Shown here one piece after another: positions 55,866-64,000 of a stretch of DNA of 64,000 nucleotides. Each line of letters begins with the position of its first letter. Within the stretch, counting starts at the first letter, position 1. Location of the stretch: NCBI RefSeq assembly GCF_009811415.1, contig NZ_BLIG01000009.1, positions 1-64,000 of the forward strand, in the 5' to 3' direction. Under the pieces are notes generated by a model. It did not search any database. It was not told where the DNA came from and worked only from the letters and a program-made list of their open reading frames with translations. The DNA comes from Alteromonas sp. KUL106. GTDB taxonomy: Bacteria; Pseudomonadota; Gammaproteobacteria; Enterobacterales; Alteromonadaceae. Position numbers and translations under genes: made by a program.

Positions 55866-56591
55866 ATGGCAAACCCAAGTTTTGTTTATAACCCACCGAT
55901 GACGCCTTATCTTGATATTTTGTATCAAGATAAGGACATGGTGGTTGCGCATAAACCTAGCGGGCTATTGAGCGTTCCGGGCAAAGCATTAGAACACCGC
56001 GACTCGCTGATTAGCCGGGTGAACCGAGTGTACCCCACCGCCACGGTAGTGCATCGATTAGACATGGCAACATCGGGGATTTTGGTGCTGGCGCTTAACA
56101 AAGCTAGCCATCGTCATATTTCAAAACAGTTTGAGCTGCGGCAAACTAAGAAGCGGTACTTTGCACGGGTACATGGGCATGTCGAACAAGACAGCGGCGA
56201 GGTTAATCTTCCCCTTATTTGCGACTGGCCAAACAGGCCAAAGCAGATGGTTGACCTCGAGCGCGGCAAAAAAGCACTGACTCACTATGAGGTTGTCGAG
56301 CGTAAGACGGATGAAAAAGGGTTCCCCTATTCTTTGGTGGCCCTTTACCCTATCACTGGTCGCTCTCATCAGCTGCGCGTACACATGCTTGCTTTAGGCC
56401 ACCCCATTTTAGGCGACAGATTGTATGCTCATGATGAAGCTCTCTCCATGGCAACTCGCCTTCAGCTTCACGCAGAAAGTTTGAGTTTTTGCCATCCTTC
56501 AACGGGTCAGTGGCAATATTTTCAAACCCCTATCCCCTTTAGCCAGTACAGACCACGCTCACTTTCAGCGGAATCTCATACCAATCAATAG
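55866..56591 (+). CDS. rluA: RluA-family pseudouridine synthase
   Basis: Protein of 241 residues isomerising uridine to pseudouridine. The catalytic Asp is in VVHRLDMATSGILVLAL. The KPSGLLSVPGK start and GRSHQLRVHMLALGHPILGDRLYA match RluA, which acts on 23S rRNA U746 and tRNA U32. No S4 domain, as in RluA. Adjacent to rapA, which strengthens the rluA assignment. The exact start may be 33 bases later (MTPYLDILYQD). Confidence 0.9.
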   Translation: MANPSFVYNPPMTPYLDILYQDKDMVVAHKPSGLLSVPGKALEHRDSLISRVNRVYPTATVVHRLDMATSGILVLALNKASHRHISKQFELRQTKKRYFARVHGHVEQDSGEVNLPLICDWPNRPKQMVDLERGKKALTHYEVVERKTDEKGFPYSLVALYPITGRSHQLRVHMLALGHPILGDRLYAHDEALSMATRLQLHAESLSFCHPSTGQWQYFQTPIPFSQYRPRSLSAESHTNQ

Positions 56592-56742
56592 TTTCGCTAC
56601 TTGAGAAACGCCAAAAGGCCAACCTAAACTTTAGCTTTAGTTTTTCGTCGTTTTGCCGATAGCCTTGTATGATTTCAGTAGGTCATTTACTCATTACTGA
56701 AGGCATTATGGTTAGCAGAATGAAAAGGCAAAGCACTCTTTT

Positions 56743-57621
56743 ATGAACAGGCATCGCATCACCATCTTTGTTTTAGCCATGGTATCGCTATTCCCTACGA
56801 TAGCGCACAGCGATTTCTTCACTGACGTGAGCAATGCTTATCTACCAGGCGAGACTACGCTGTTAATGATCGGAGAAGCTGAAGCTCCTCTCATTCAGGT
56901 AGAAGCTAAAACCCCTTTATCTCTTGGCACTGCGATTATTCTTACCGAGCCTTTCCCATCAAGCCTCACGCTCTCGCAAGGCAACAGCCTTGCCGATCTG
57001 CTTTCAGAGAAAGGGTGGCATGTGGTCATTAGCCCAGTAAATTTACCTATCGATCCCATTTCATCGGTGGAAGAAGGCGTAAGTGCATCAGAAGGCGATG
57101 CGGCACAAGAAAATCAAACTAAACAAACCATACATCCTAGAAGCAATCAGCTTACACAATACCTTGACTTCGACTCCGCCACGGCTGCATTGACGCTACA
57201 ACTCAATGCATTAAATAATTTTCTACAAAACCGTCCAGGCTACCGCATGGTCATTGCACAAGGTATGCTCGCTGCCACTTATTTATCTGCAACAGAACTA
57301 CAGCCTGCTTTGCACCCTGACACTTTCGTTGCTATATCACCATTTTGGCCTGAAGATGCCACGAATAATTTGCTCATAGAAACCATGGCAAAAGCGGACT
57401 TTCCGGTCTTAGATTTAGCCCTCAGCGAGTTCAATGAATGGGAAGCCAACACAACATTAAAGAGAAAAATTCGAGCAAAAAACGAATTAAAAATACACTA
57501 CAGACAAATCACAATCCCCAGTAACTCTTTAGCCTTTAGTATAAAGAGGATTCAGAAAAACCCACAAATTCAGCTAGTTGCAAATAGCACGATAGGCTGG
57601 ACACGCCATTTGGGCTGGTAA
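56743..57621 (+). CDS. DUF3530 family exported protein
   Basis: Protein of 292 residues with a signal peptide (MNRHRITIFVLAMVSLFPTI, cut near AHS). The body resembles the alpha/beta-hydrolase-like DUF3530 family. LPGETTLLMIGEAEAPLI and a GWHVVISPVNLP strand are visible, with YRMVIAQGMLAATYLSA in place of a classical GxSxG elbow. The nucleophile Ser is therefore not evident, and activity is uncertain. Confidence 0.72.
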   Translation: MNRHRITIFVLAMVSLFPTIAHSDFFTDVSNAYLPGETTLLMIGEAEAPLIQVEAKTPLSLGTAIILTEPFPSSLTLSQGNSLADLLSEKGWHVVISPVNLPIDPISSVEEGVSASEGDAAQENQTKQTIHPRSNQLTQYLDFDSATAALTLQLNALNNFLQNRPGYRMVIAQGMLAATYLSATELQPALHPDTFVAISPFWPEDATNNLLIETMAKADFPVLDLALSEFNEWEANTTLKRKIRAKNELKIHYRQITIPSNSLAFSIKRIQKNPQIQLVANSTIGWTRHLGW

Positions 57622-57763
57622 TTCCCTCGCCATAAGCCTAGTCTAAAATAATAATCAAAACAGTCACCTAGATTGCTAACGCAAATTATCAATTCGCTTA
57701 GCAAGTGAAAACTACGATTTAGACTATACTTTACAACAACAAAATAAGGCGGTTGAGTTACTT

Positions 57764-58087
57764 GTGAATGTTCAAGAGTTTGTAGATAACAAGGCGAAAC
57801 AGCTGTGTTTCTATTTGAGGGCATTTTGGCAGGAAGGGCTCCCAATAGAGGAACTCGAGCTATTTTTTTGGGATAGCATGGAGGAGTGGGGTCAAATTGA
57901 ATTTACGTTAACCCAGCCCTACACTCAAAAGGAACGTGTTTTCTGGCACTTACTGCATCAAGTGCATTATTGGAATGAAGATAAGCTTAAGCAAGACCGC
58001 TTTCTTGTTGACGAGCTTACTAACTGTGTCAATTTCTTGGAGGGTTTAGGACACTGCCCTCTTGACTGTGTTGGTGTTCGTCCGTAA
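57764..58087 (+). CDS. Hypothetical protein, 107 residues
   Basis: Soluble, mostly helical protein with many aromatic residues (FWQEGLPIEELELFFWDSMEEW, split here by eye into two helices). Starts with GTG with GAG upstream. It looks like a conserved gammaproteobacterial hypothetical. No function can be given. It lies between the DUF3530 and AmpG-like genes, on the same strand. Confidence 0.65.
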   Translation: MNVQEFVDNKAKQLCFYLRAFWQEGLPIEELELFFWDSMEEWGQIEFTLTQPYTQKERVFWHLLHQVHYWNEDKLKQDRFLVDELTNCVNFLEGLGHCPLDCVGVRP

Positions 58088-58183
58088 CTGTTTGCAATCT
58101 CGTCTTTCTGCCCCCATCACTCACAGTCTCCCCTTTCACATACATTATTACCTTCAATGTGTTATTGCTAAACGCTCAGGTTC

Positions 58184-59530
58184 ATGGCTCAATATGGTTT
58201 TGAGTTACTCCCAAAGGCTGAAGTTTTGCTCACCGCTTTAAAGACCTTTAACGATAAGCGCTACCTGAATATTTTCCTGTTTGGTATTTCAAGCGGCTTT
58301 CCCTGGATCATGATTGGCTCAGTACTTTCTGCCTGGCTAAAAGATGAGGGGCTATCCCGTTCTGCCATCGGACTCTTCGGCATCATTTTTGCCACGTACT
58401 CCTTTAACTTTTTATGGTCACCACTTGTCGACAAAATAAGGCCACCTATTTTAGGGCAGCGAAAAGGTTGGATTTTCGCCATGCAGTGCTGCATTGTTTT
58501 TTTATGTCTTTGCATGTCTCAGCTTACCGCAACTTACGACTTATATTATGTTGCTTTAATCGGCCTACTCATCGCTATAGCGTCTGCAACGCAAGATATC
58601 GCTATTGACGGATTCCGTATTGATTGCATCGACAAAGACGATAAAGATGGCTTGTCCGCAGGCTCTTCAGTGGCTACGGCAGGCTGGTGGACAGGCTATG
58701 GTGGATTGGGTGCTATTCCATTCTTTCTAGCCGACTTAACCGCTTGGTCGTGGCCTGATATCTATGTACTCTTAGCGGCAATTATGGCGCTACTCATGTG
58801 CGGAACACTCATTGCTGATGAGCCTTTCATTGACAGAGAAGCCTTACTTCACAACATCACTCGGTCTACGTCAGGGAGCTCTCCATTTATTTATTGGATG
58901 AGAACGACACTCTTAACACCGTTTTCGGAATTCTTTAGTCGCAATGGCGTTAAGTTGGCGGCTTCTTTTCTATTGTTCATCTTTCTATTCAAAATTGGCG
59001 AGGCCTTCCTCGGTCGAATGAGCATCGTTTTTTATAAGGAGATCGGTTTCTCTAATAGTGATATCGCCACCTACTCAAAGCTGCTTAATTGGTGGGTAAC
59101 AATTATCTTCTCACTGCTAGGTGGCTTGGTGAACATTCGCTATGGAATTTACCGAGGACTTATGACGGCCGGTGTAGCAATGGCGGCATCAAATCTTCTG
59201 TTTGCCCTTATCGCGCAAACAGGCCCCTCTACGTCGTTATTGGCTGTAACAGTCATCGTTGACGGCTTTACTGGCGCGTGGAGCACCGTTGCTATGGTCG
59301 CCTTCATATCGCTTTTATGTAATAGAGCATTTAGCGCGACTCAATATGCATTGATGGCCTCATTGAGTGTAGCAGGAAGAACGCTAGTCGCCTCTAGCAG
59401 CGGCGTTGTTGTAGACAGCCTACACGGTGACTGGAGCCTGTTTTTTATCCTGACTGCTGCCATGGTAATACCCAGTCTCTGCTTTTTGTACACTATTCGT
59501 CATCACATCCATCGGATTGAGAGAGGGTAA
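58184..59530 (+). CDS. AmpG-like MFS transporter
   Basis: Inner-membrane transporter of 448 residues with about 12 hydrophobic helices. The start FGISSGFPWIMIGSVLSAWLKDEG and ATQDIAIDGFRID segments match AmpG, which imports anhydromuropeptides for cell-wall recycling. The length (448) is nearer the shorter AmpG forms than the 491-residue E. coli protein. No beta-lactamase regulator is nearby. Other muropeptide or acetyl-CoA-transporter-like members cannot be excluded. Confidence 0.85.
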   Translation: MAQYGFELLPKAEVLLTALKTFNDKRYLNIFLFGISSGFPWIMIGSVLSAWLKDEGLSRSAIGLFGIIFATYSFNFLWSPLVDKIRPPILGQRKGWIFAMQCCIVFLCLCMSQLTATYDLYYVALIGLLIAIASATQDIAIDGFRIDCIDKDDKDGLSAGSSVATAGWWTGYGGLGAIPFFLADLTAWSWPDIYVLLAAIMALLMCGTLIADEPFIDREALLHNITRSTSGSSPFIYWMRTTLLTPFSEFFSRNGVKLAASFLLFIFLFKIGEAFLGRMSIVFYKEIGFSNSDIATYSKLLNWWVTIIFSLLGGLVNIRYGIYRGLMTAGVAMAASNLLFALIAQTGPSTSLLAVTVIVDGFTGAWSTVAMVAFISLLCNRAFSATQYALMASLSVAGRTLVASSSGVVVDSLHGDWSLFFILTAAMVIPSLCFLYTIRHHIHRIERG

Positions 59531-59617
59531 TTTAATCTTATCGCCTTGCAAGTTAGCGAGTGTTATCTACATTTATCTTATCGACACAGATATTGAAACA
59601 GCTACCAAGGAAGAATA

Positions 59618-61804
59618 TTGAGTGCAGGCAAGGTAAATCGCTTTAAGGATAAGTCTTCAGCAAGAGCGCGAAAGTTTACTTTATTAAAAGTAAACTTGGT
59701 TGCGGTACTTATTGCGTTGATAACCTGTATCTTTTTTATTGAATTGCTCGATAAAGAGGAGAATATATTAGCGAACTTGAGAAAAGGGCACACCTTTGAA
59801 GCTGATATTCTTGCTGCTGAACAGCAAATTAAACACTATAACCTGCGCCAACTTGCTGACTCAACGTCCTCCTCGGCATCGTTCAGTACGCTAAAACTCA
59901 CTTTGAGCGTTGCTCACCAAAACTTACGTCTGTTTCTAGAAAACGAGTTAGGGATCATAGCGACTGGCAAGGTTCTCGATGAGGACCGCTTTTTAGCAAT
60001 CTCGCGTGATTTGAACGATGCGCCAGATGAGCAAATGGCTATCGCTGTATTTGACTTAGTCCACACGCTGGTAGAAAGCCCGGCGGAAATAGCAAAACGT
60101 TACGATACGAGAGCGCTGACTTTACTTCCACTGTTCACACTCATTCAAGCGCGCGAGAACGCGTATTTTCATCAATTGCAGACGACCTACAGCGACATAT
60201 GGCGTACCTTTATTATGGGCGTGCTCTCCCTATCATTATGGTATCTAGTGGCGTGGTTTATCTATAGAAAGCTTTCTCATAACAGCGGCTATAAGTTTAG
60301 TCGTTCAAAGTTAAGAATTACCCCAGTAGACAAAGAGAGTGAGACGCAAAACAAGGCCTTTCTGCAACTTATTAGTCACGAGTTTCGCGCGCCGATAAGC
60401 GCAATTATAAGTGCTCTAGAACTGATCCCGAACATGGAAGCACAGCGCTCGCGTTTAATACAGCAGGCAGAGCAATCAAGCTATCGGTTACTTAACCTGA
60501 CAAATAACCTTACTGAGGTGCTAGCGTCAGAAACCGATGACGACGTAAATTTAACGAAAGTCGATTTAATAAGCCTGTTAGATGAATGCATATCCCCTTT
60601 CTCTGTTCAAGTAAAAGACAAAAAAGTCGAATTCAATATGCACTGCAGTCACAGTGTTCCCCAGCACGTCAAGACTGACCCACTTGCTATTTCCAAGGTG
60701 GTTACCAACATCCTTGATAACGCGGTAAAGTTCACGACCAATGGACTCATTGATGTCACCATCACTACCCTCGTCAAAAAGCGAGCGCTTTTTTTGGTCG
60801 TGATTATCAGCGATACGGGAATAGGTATTGATGACAAGACACAAAAGCACATGTTCGAAAGATTCTATCGTGGCGAACATGCAAGCGTACGACGCTACCC
60901 AGGCGCAGGTATCGGACTATCCATAGCCAGCAAATGCATTGCTAAACTTAATGGCGCTATAGAGGTCTCAAGTACGGTAGGTGTAGGCTCAGAGTTTAAA
61001 ATCTTAATTCCACTGAACCCCATCGACATTAAACAGACAGAGGTGCTAAAGCCTTCTAACGCGAAATTTGCGGTCGTCGACGACTTGGAGATATCACGAT
61101 TGCATTTGCAATCCATCATTACTTCAGAAGGCTTTACAGCACGTACTTTTTCATCGGGCACCGACATATTAAACCTCCACGATGAAATACTGCAATTCTC
61201 TGGAATTATTGTCGACCTGTATATGCCTGGTATGAATGGCCTTGAGTTAGTAAGAACCTTGCGAGCCATTTATCGAGAGCGTGTTCCTCCTGTTATCGTA
61301 CTCTCAGCGACACCGGATATAGCGAATATTATTGCCACGAGTGAACTGCCTGTTTATCAAGGCTTCGTAAAACCTATCGACAGAAACAGGTTTGTCGATG
61401 CACTGTATCATTTGACCACAAACAGCAAAGGTAAAACGGAGCTTGAGAGAAAGGCACGGGTATTGGTGGTAGAAGATGAACCGATAAATGCTGAAATGGT
61501 TGAGTACATGCTTCAGTGCATGGGGCATGACGTCACCGTAAGCTACTCAGGAGATGACGCCATTAGCAGAGCCAATGAGTCGGCTTTTGACTGTATTTTA
61601 CTTGATATTAATTTACCGGACATTAGCGGGTTGGAGGTGGCGAAAATAATTAGGGAAACCAGTCCTGACCTGCCTATCATTGCGCTGACAGCAAATGCAC
61701 GCCGTGACGATAAAGAAGCATCTTTACAATCTGGTATACGCTACCATCTTGTGAAACCGGTCACTTTTCAAGAGCTCAAAAATACACTTCGCTTAGCGCT
61801 TTAA
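59618..61804 (+). CDS. Hybrid sensor histidine kinase with two receiver domains
   Basis: Membrane kinase of 728 residues. Two helices (24-43 and 199-216) enclose a ~155-residue periplasmic sensor. The H-box is LISHEFRAPISAI with H254; HATPase motifs NILDNAVKFT and DTGIGI follow. Two receiver domains end the protein: the first at about 470-590 (VVDDLEIS, IIVDLYMPGMNGLEL), the second at about 608-728 with D663 and K713. No Hpt domain is present, so a separate phosphotransferase is needed. Starts with TTG after AAGGAAG. The signal is unknown. Confidence 0.92.
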   Translation: MSAGKVNRFKDKSSARARKFTLLKVNLVAVLIALITCIFFIELLDKEENILANLRKGHTFEADILAAEQQIKHYNLRQLADSTSSSASFSTLKLTLSVAHQNLRLFLENELGIIATGKVLDEDRFLAISRDLNDAPDEQMAIAVFDLVHTLVESPAEIAKRYDTRALTLLPLFTLIQARENAYFHQLQTTYSDIWRTFIMGVLSLSLWYLVAWFIYRKLSHNSGYKFSRSKLRITPVDKESETQNKAFLQLISHEFRAPISAIISALELIPNMEAQRSRLIQQAEQSSYRLLNLTNNLTEVLASETDDDVNLTKVDLISLLDECISPFSVQVKDKKVEFNMHCSHSVPQHVKTDPLAISKVVTNILDNAVKFTTNGLIDVTITTLVKKRALFLVVIISDTGIGIDDKTQKHMFERFYRGEHASVRRYPGAGIGLSIASKCIAKLNGAIEVSSTVGVGSEFKILIPLNPIDIKQTEVLKPSNAKFAVVDDLEISRLHLQSIITSEGFTARTFSSGTDILNLHDEILQFSGIIVDLYMPGMNGLELVRTLRAIYRERVPPVIVLSATPDIANIIATSELPVYQGFVKPIDRNRFVDALYHLTTNSKGKTELERKARVLVVEDEPINAEMVEYMLQCMGHDVTVSYSGDDAISRANESAFDCILLDINLPDISGLEVAKIIRETSPDLPIIALTANARRDDKEASLQSGIRYHLVKPVTFQELKNTLRLAL

Positions 61805-61820
61805 CGCACTAAGCGAGTTG

Positions 61821-61860
61821 ATACCAGTCCGCACAGATAATTATCTATGCGGATGGGTGT
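61821..61860. repeat. Dispersed repeat, palindromic form with both arms joined
   Basis: ATACCAGTCCGCACAGATAA meets TTATCTATGCGGATGGGTGT, a near-perfect 40-base palindrome of two half-sites. It fills the gap between the hybrid kinase (ends 61804) and the stop of the convergent cyclase gene, where it may act as a terminator-like hairpin. Confidence 0.88.
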
Positions 61861-62834
61861 TAAATATAAACACAACACTGGTTCCGACCGCTTTCTTTGG
61901 CCTTGTAAAGCGCTTGGTCTGAACACTCTAGCCACGCCATCGCGCTGTTGAAGTCTTCAGAGAATTGCGCTAGCCCAAGACTGACCGTAAAGCTTATCGT
62001 CTCCCCCTCGTGATCCACGGTTAAACGCAGCGCCAGTTGACGAATTCGCTCAGCAACAACTTTTGCATCTTCTAACGTTGAATCATTCAATATGATAGCG
62101 AACTCTTCTCCACCATATCGCCCGGCCAAATCGGTTTCCCTGACACATCGCTTGATTAACGCTGCGAGCATTTGGATGACCTTATCGCCCGCTTGGTGTC
62201 CATAGGTATCATTGATACGTTTGAAATGGTCAATATCGAGCATGAGGGCAGTGCTCGGCTTTCCCCTGCGAACGCAAAGTTTATAAATTTCGTCAAAGCG
62301 CTCTTGCCAGTAACGACGATTAAAAAGACCCGTTAGCCCATCCACTCGACTTGCCGTTTTTAATTCTTCGTTCAAATGCTCCATACCAAGTTTACCTAAC
62401 GCTTGTTCGGTCACATCGTATACAAGCATACAAAAACGTTCTACTCGGCCGTTCTTTTCTACGACCGGAAAAATGGTCACGTTTTGGTACATAAACTCTG
62501 CAGAGCAGGTGACGGGGCGATTGCAGCCAAACTTAAATAAATACGGACGCTGTTCCCATATAATAAACACGGGACTTTTTAAATTGAAAACCGGGTCAAT
62601 CTTCGTTCTCAGCCACGTCTCATCAATTTCAGGGAAATGAGAAAAAAGACTGCCGCCAATGACCGAATGTGCTTTTTTTGCGCTGTGATTTTCTAAAAAC
62701 TTATTCCAAACCTGCACAGTGAAGCTGCGGTCGAGAACCGCAATTCCCACTTCGATAGAATCAAGCAGTTCCACGGGAACCTGAGAGGCTGTACTCACTG
62801 CCCCCTTCGACGACGTGTCGGTTATTGCATTCAT
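61860..62834 (-). CDS. PAS-GGDEF diguanylate cyclase
   Basis: Protein of 324 residues making cyclic di-GMP. A PAS domain (about 22-135) precedes the GGDEF domain (about 160-322). The active site is RYGGEEFAII, and the inhibitory I-site RETD lies five residues before it, so product inhibition is likely. No membrane helix. The start overlaps the stop of the REC-CheC gene as ATGA, so the two are made together. Its own stop abuts a repeat copy. Confidence 0.94.
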   Translation of the reverse strand: MNAITDTSSKGAVSTASQVPVELLDSIEVGIAVLDRSFTVQVWNKFLENHSAKKAHSVIGGSLFSHFPEIDETWLRTKIDPVFNLKSPVFIIWEQRPYLFKFGCNRPVTCSAEFMYQNVTIFPVVEKNGRVERFCMLVYDVTEQALGKLGMEHLNEELKTASRVDGLTGLFNRRYWQERFDEIYKLCVRRGKPSTALMLDIDHFKRINDTYGHQAGDKVIQMLAALIKRCVRETDLAGRYGGEEFAIILNDSTLEDAKVVAERIRQLALRLTVDHEGETISFTVSLGLAQFSEDFNSAMAWLECSDQALYKAKESGRNQCCVYI

Positions 62835-63898
62835 AGACGTTCCTTGTCAACGTTAGCGTCTAGTTCATCACTTATTAAACGTTTGTAGACATGATTTATG
62901 GCATCACCGGGGAAAAGCAACAGTAAGTCAAACGAGATATCTTTCGCTTTAATGGCATACCCTATCTCTATGGCCATAAGCTTTCCCCAGCGGTGTACAT
63001 TTTCGCTTAACAAGGCTGACAAACCTTGATGCTGACCAAGCAACACAGGGTGAGTTTGACTAAATGCAACGTTTAATTGTTCCGACAGCCCGTTTAAGCA
63101 TGCACCAATGAGAATATTAGATACATCCATGAGCGCTTCTAACGCGAGTTTATCCGACGAAGCTGAAGGCGGATATTTGAGTAGCTCAACGATATTTTGA
63201 GAATTGGTGTCACTAAAAATCACCAGCGCCTCACCGCTTATTCCCTCGCCGATAAACCCCTTAGATACCGCCGACACGCTTTCGTTACGGTTTATTTCAG
63301 CCACTGCCATAGAAAGTTCGTTACTTTCTATCAGGTTGAGGTTTGGAATAGGTAAGTTGATAAACTCGCCAAGCAGCTCAGCTAAATTCTCGCCCGCCCT
63401 TCCCATGGCGATGTTCACCATTTCTCGACAGGCGTCTAACTTGTCTTCATTGGTCGTCTGATTTTCTGAGGTTTCAAGTGCATTATTTTTTTGCGCTTTG
63501 TGTAAACGCGCACCCGTTGAATGACTCTCACCGCTGTATATACCGTAGGATGACAATATATGGCTAAGCTTTTCGTTGTCGATGGGCTTTCTAATGAAAT
63601 CTAATGCGCCAAGCGCCAGCATTTTTTCTCGTGCTTGTGCCTGCACGTCACCCGACACCACAATAACCAAACAGGGTAAATCGTGTGTGCGGATGGCTTT
63701 CATTGTCTGGTAGCCATCCATAACCGGCATATTGAGATCTAAAAAAACCACATCTCCTTTACCTTCACGGATCAGCGTCAGTGCCTGTTCACCATTCTCA
63801 GCAAAGGATACATCTACATCCCAACCATCAGGGAGGCTGCGCGCCATTTGTCGCCTTGCGAAGCCTGAGTCGTCGCAAATCAGTATTGGAGTACTCAT
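62831..63898 (-). CDS. Response regulator fused to a CheC-like phosphatase
   Basis: Protein of 355 residues. The receiver domain (1-120) has D9-D10, phospho-site D54 and K104. The rest (about 152-340) is CheC-like. One phosphatase motif is exact: D155-x3-E159-x2-N162 then P185, as in the family rule D-x3-E-x2-N-x22-P. The second is E254-x3-D258-x2-N261 with P284, nearly the same. It could dephosphorylate its own receiver or CheY. Coupled to the diguanylate cyclase gene and 9 bases after thyA. Confidence 0.9.
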   Translation of the reverse strand: MSTPILICDDSGFARRQMARSLPDGWDVDVSFAENGEQALTLIREGKGDVVFLDLNMPVMDGYQTMKAIRTHDLPCLVIVVSGDVQAQAREKMLALGALDFIRKPIDNEKLSHILSSYGIYSGESHSTGARLHKAQKNNALETSENQTTNEDKLDACREMVNIAMGRAGENLAELLGEFINLPIPNLNLIESNELSMAVAEINRNESVSAVSKGFIGEGISGEALVIFSDTNSQNIVELLKYPPSASSDKLALEALMDVSNILIGACLNGLSEQLNVAFSQTHPVLLGQHQGLSALLSENVHRWGKLMAIEIGYAIKAKDISFDLLLLFPGDAINHVYKRLISDELDANVDKERL

Positions 63899-63907
63899 GG
63901 TTACGCC

Positions 63908-64000
63908 TTAAACTGCGACTGGCGCTTTAATATGGGGATGTGACTGATAGTTTTTGAGCGTAAAATCGTCAAATGAAAACCCAAAAATGTCTTTTACTTC
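63908..64000 (-). CDS. thyA: Thymidylate synthase, C-terminal end (cut by the window edge)
   Basis: Only the last 30 residues are present, from the window's right edge. They include [20 protein letters not shown] and end IKAPVAV, the conserved C terminus of ThyA, which makes dTMP from dUMP. The stop lies 9 bases before the REC-CheC start, so thyA probably drives that pair too. The catalytic cysteine is outside the window. Confidence 0.9.
   Translation of the reverse strand, partial: EVKDIFGFSFDDFTLKNYQSHPHIKAPVAV

Overview
The window looks like chromosome from a marine gammaproteobacterium of the Alteromonadales, most likely Alteromonas or a close relative. This is inferred from the protein sequences, the mid-range GC and the gene order tolC / nudF-yqiB-cpdA-yqiA-parE. 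It is mostly a dense core-genome stretch. I see no rRNA, tRNA, CRISPR array, complete insertion sequence or prophage.

Layout. 0.1-9.5 kb: a soluble PAS-PAS chemoreceptor, then a minus-strand assimilatory nitrate reduction operon (nirB, nirD, nasA, a SUMT-type cobA, a TrpD2/YbiB-like gene). Its 335-bp control region carries possible NtrC-like sites, a sigma-54-like promoter and an intrinsic terminator just before the nirB ribosome binding site. 9.8-17.9 kb: a SulP anion transporter, a small membrane protein, the NIT-ANTAR antiterminator NasR that probably reads the nirB leader, and the DabB-DabA inorganic carbon pump. 18.1-26.1 kb: housekeeping genes (Sua5, LysR/NhaR-like regulator, nucleotidyltransferase, PAP2, BolA, AlkB, RlmG, cyclophilin, GNAT, cyclotransferase-like). 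26.3-28.8 kb: a TonB receptor with three His/Glu/Asp-rich inserts behind twin Zur-like palindromes. 29.0-31.7 kb: the EF-P lysylation set epmA-efp-epmB. 31.7-35.6 kb: a small YjfB-like motility protein behind a textbook FliA (sigma-28) promoter and a leader terminator, followed by several little-known genes.

35.7-43.2 kb: parE, yqiA, cpdA, yqiB and nudF in one minus-strand operon (the last three joined by 4-bp overlaps), divergent tolC, and a voltage-gated channel with a calcium-channel-like selectivity filter. 43.3-56.6 kb: a PrsT-like TPR lipoprotein, DeaD helicase, CysG, a transglutaminase-like exported protein, PhoH2, RapA and a RluA-family pseudouridine synthase. 56.7-64 kb: a DUF3530 protein, an AmpG-like transporter, a hybrid histidine kinase, and thyA followed at once by a REC-CheC fusion and a PAS-GGDEF diguanylate cyclase.

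Themes. Nitrogen: nir/nas plus NasR plus an extra SUMT giving siroheme for NirB. Carbon: DabAB and possibly SulP. Scattered through the intergenic spaces are seven copies of a short palindromic repeat whose half-site reads TACCAGTCCGCATAGATAAT. One copy supplies the last residues and stop codon of the ion channel, one abuts a ribosome binding site, one sits next to the nirB enhancer region, and one ends at a stop codon. This repeat family, the nitrate leader, the FliA-driven terminated leader and the channel filter are the most interesting observations.
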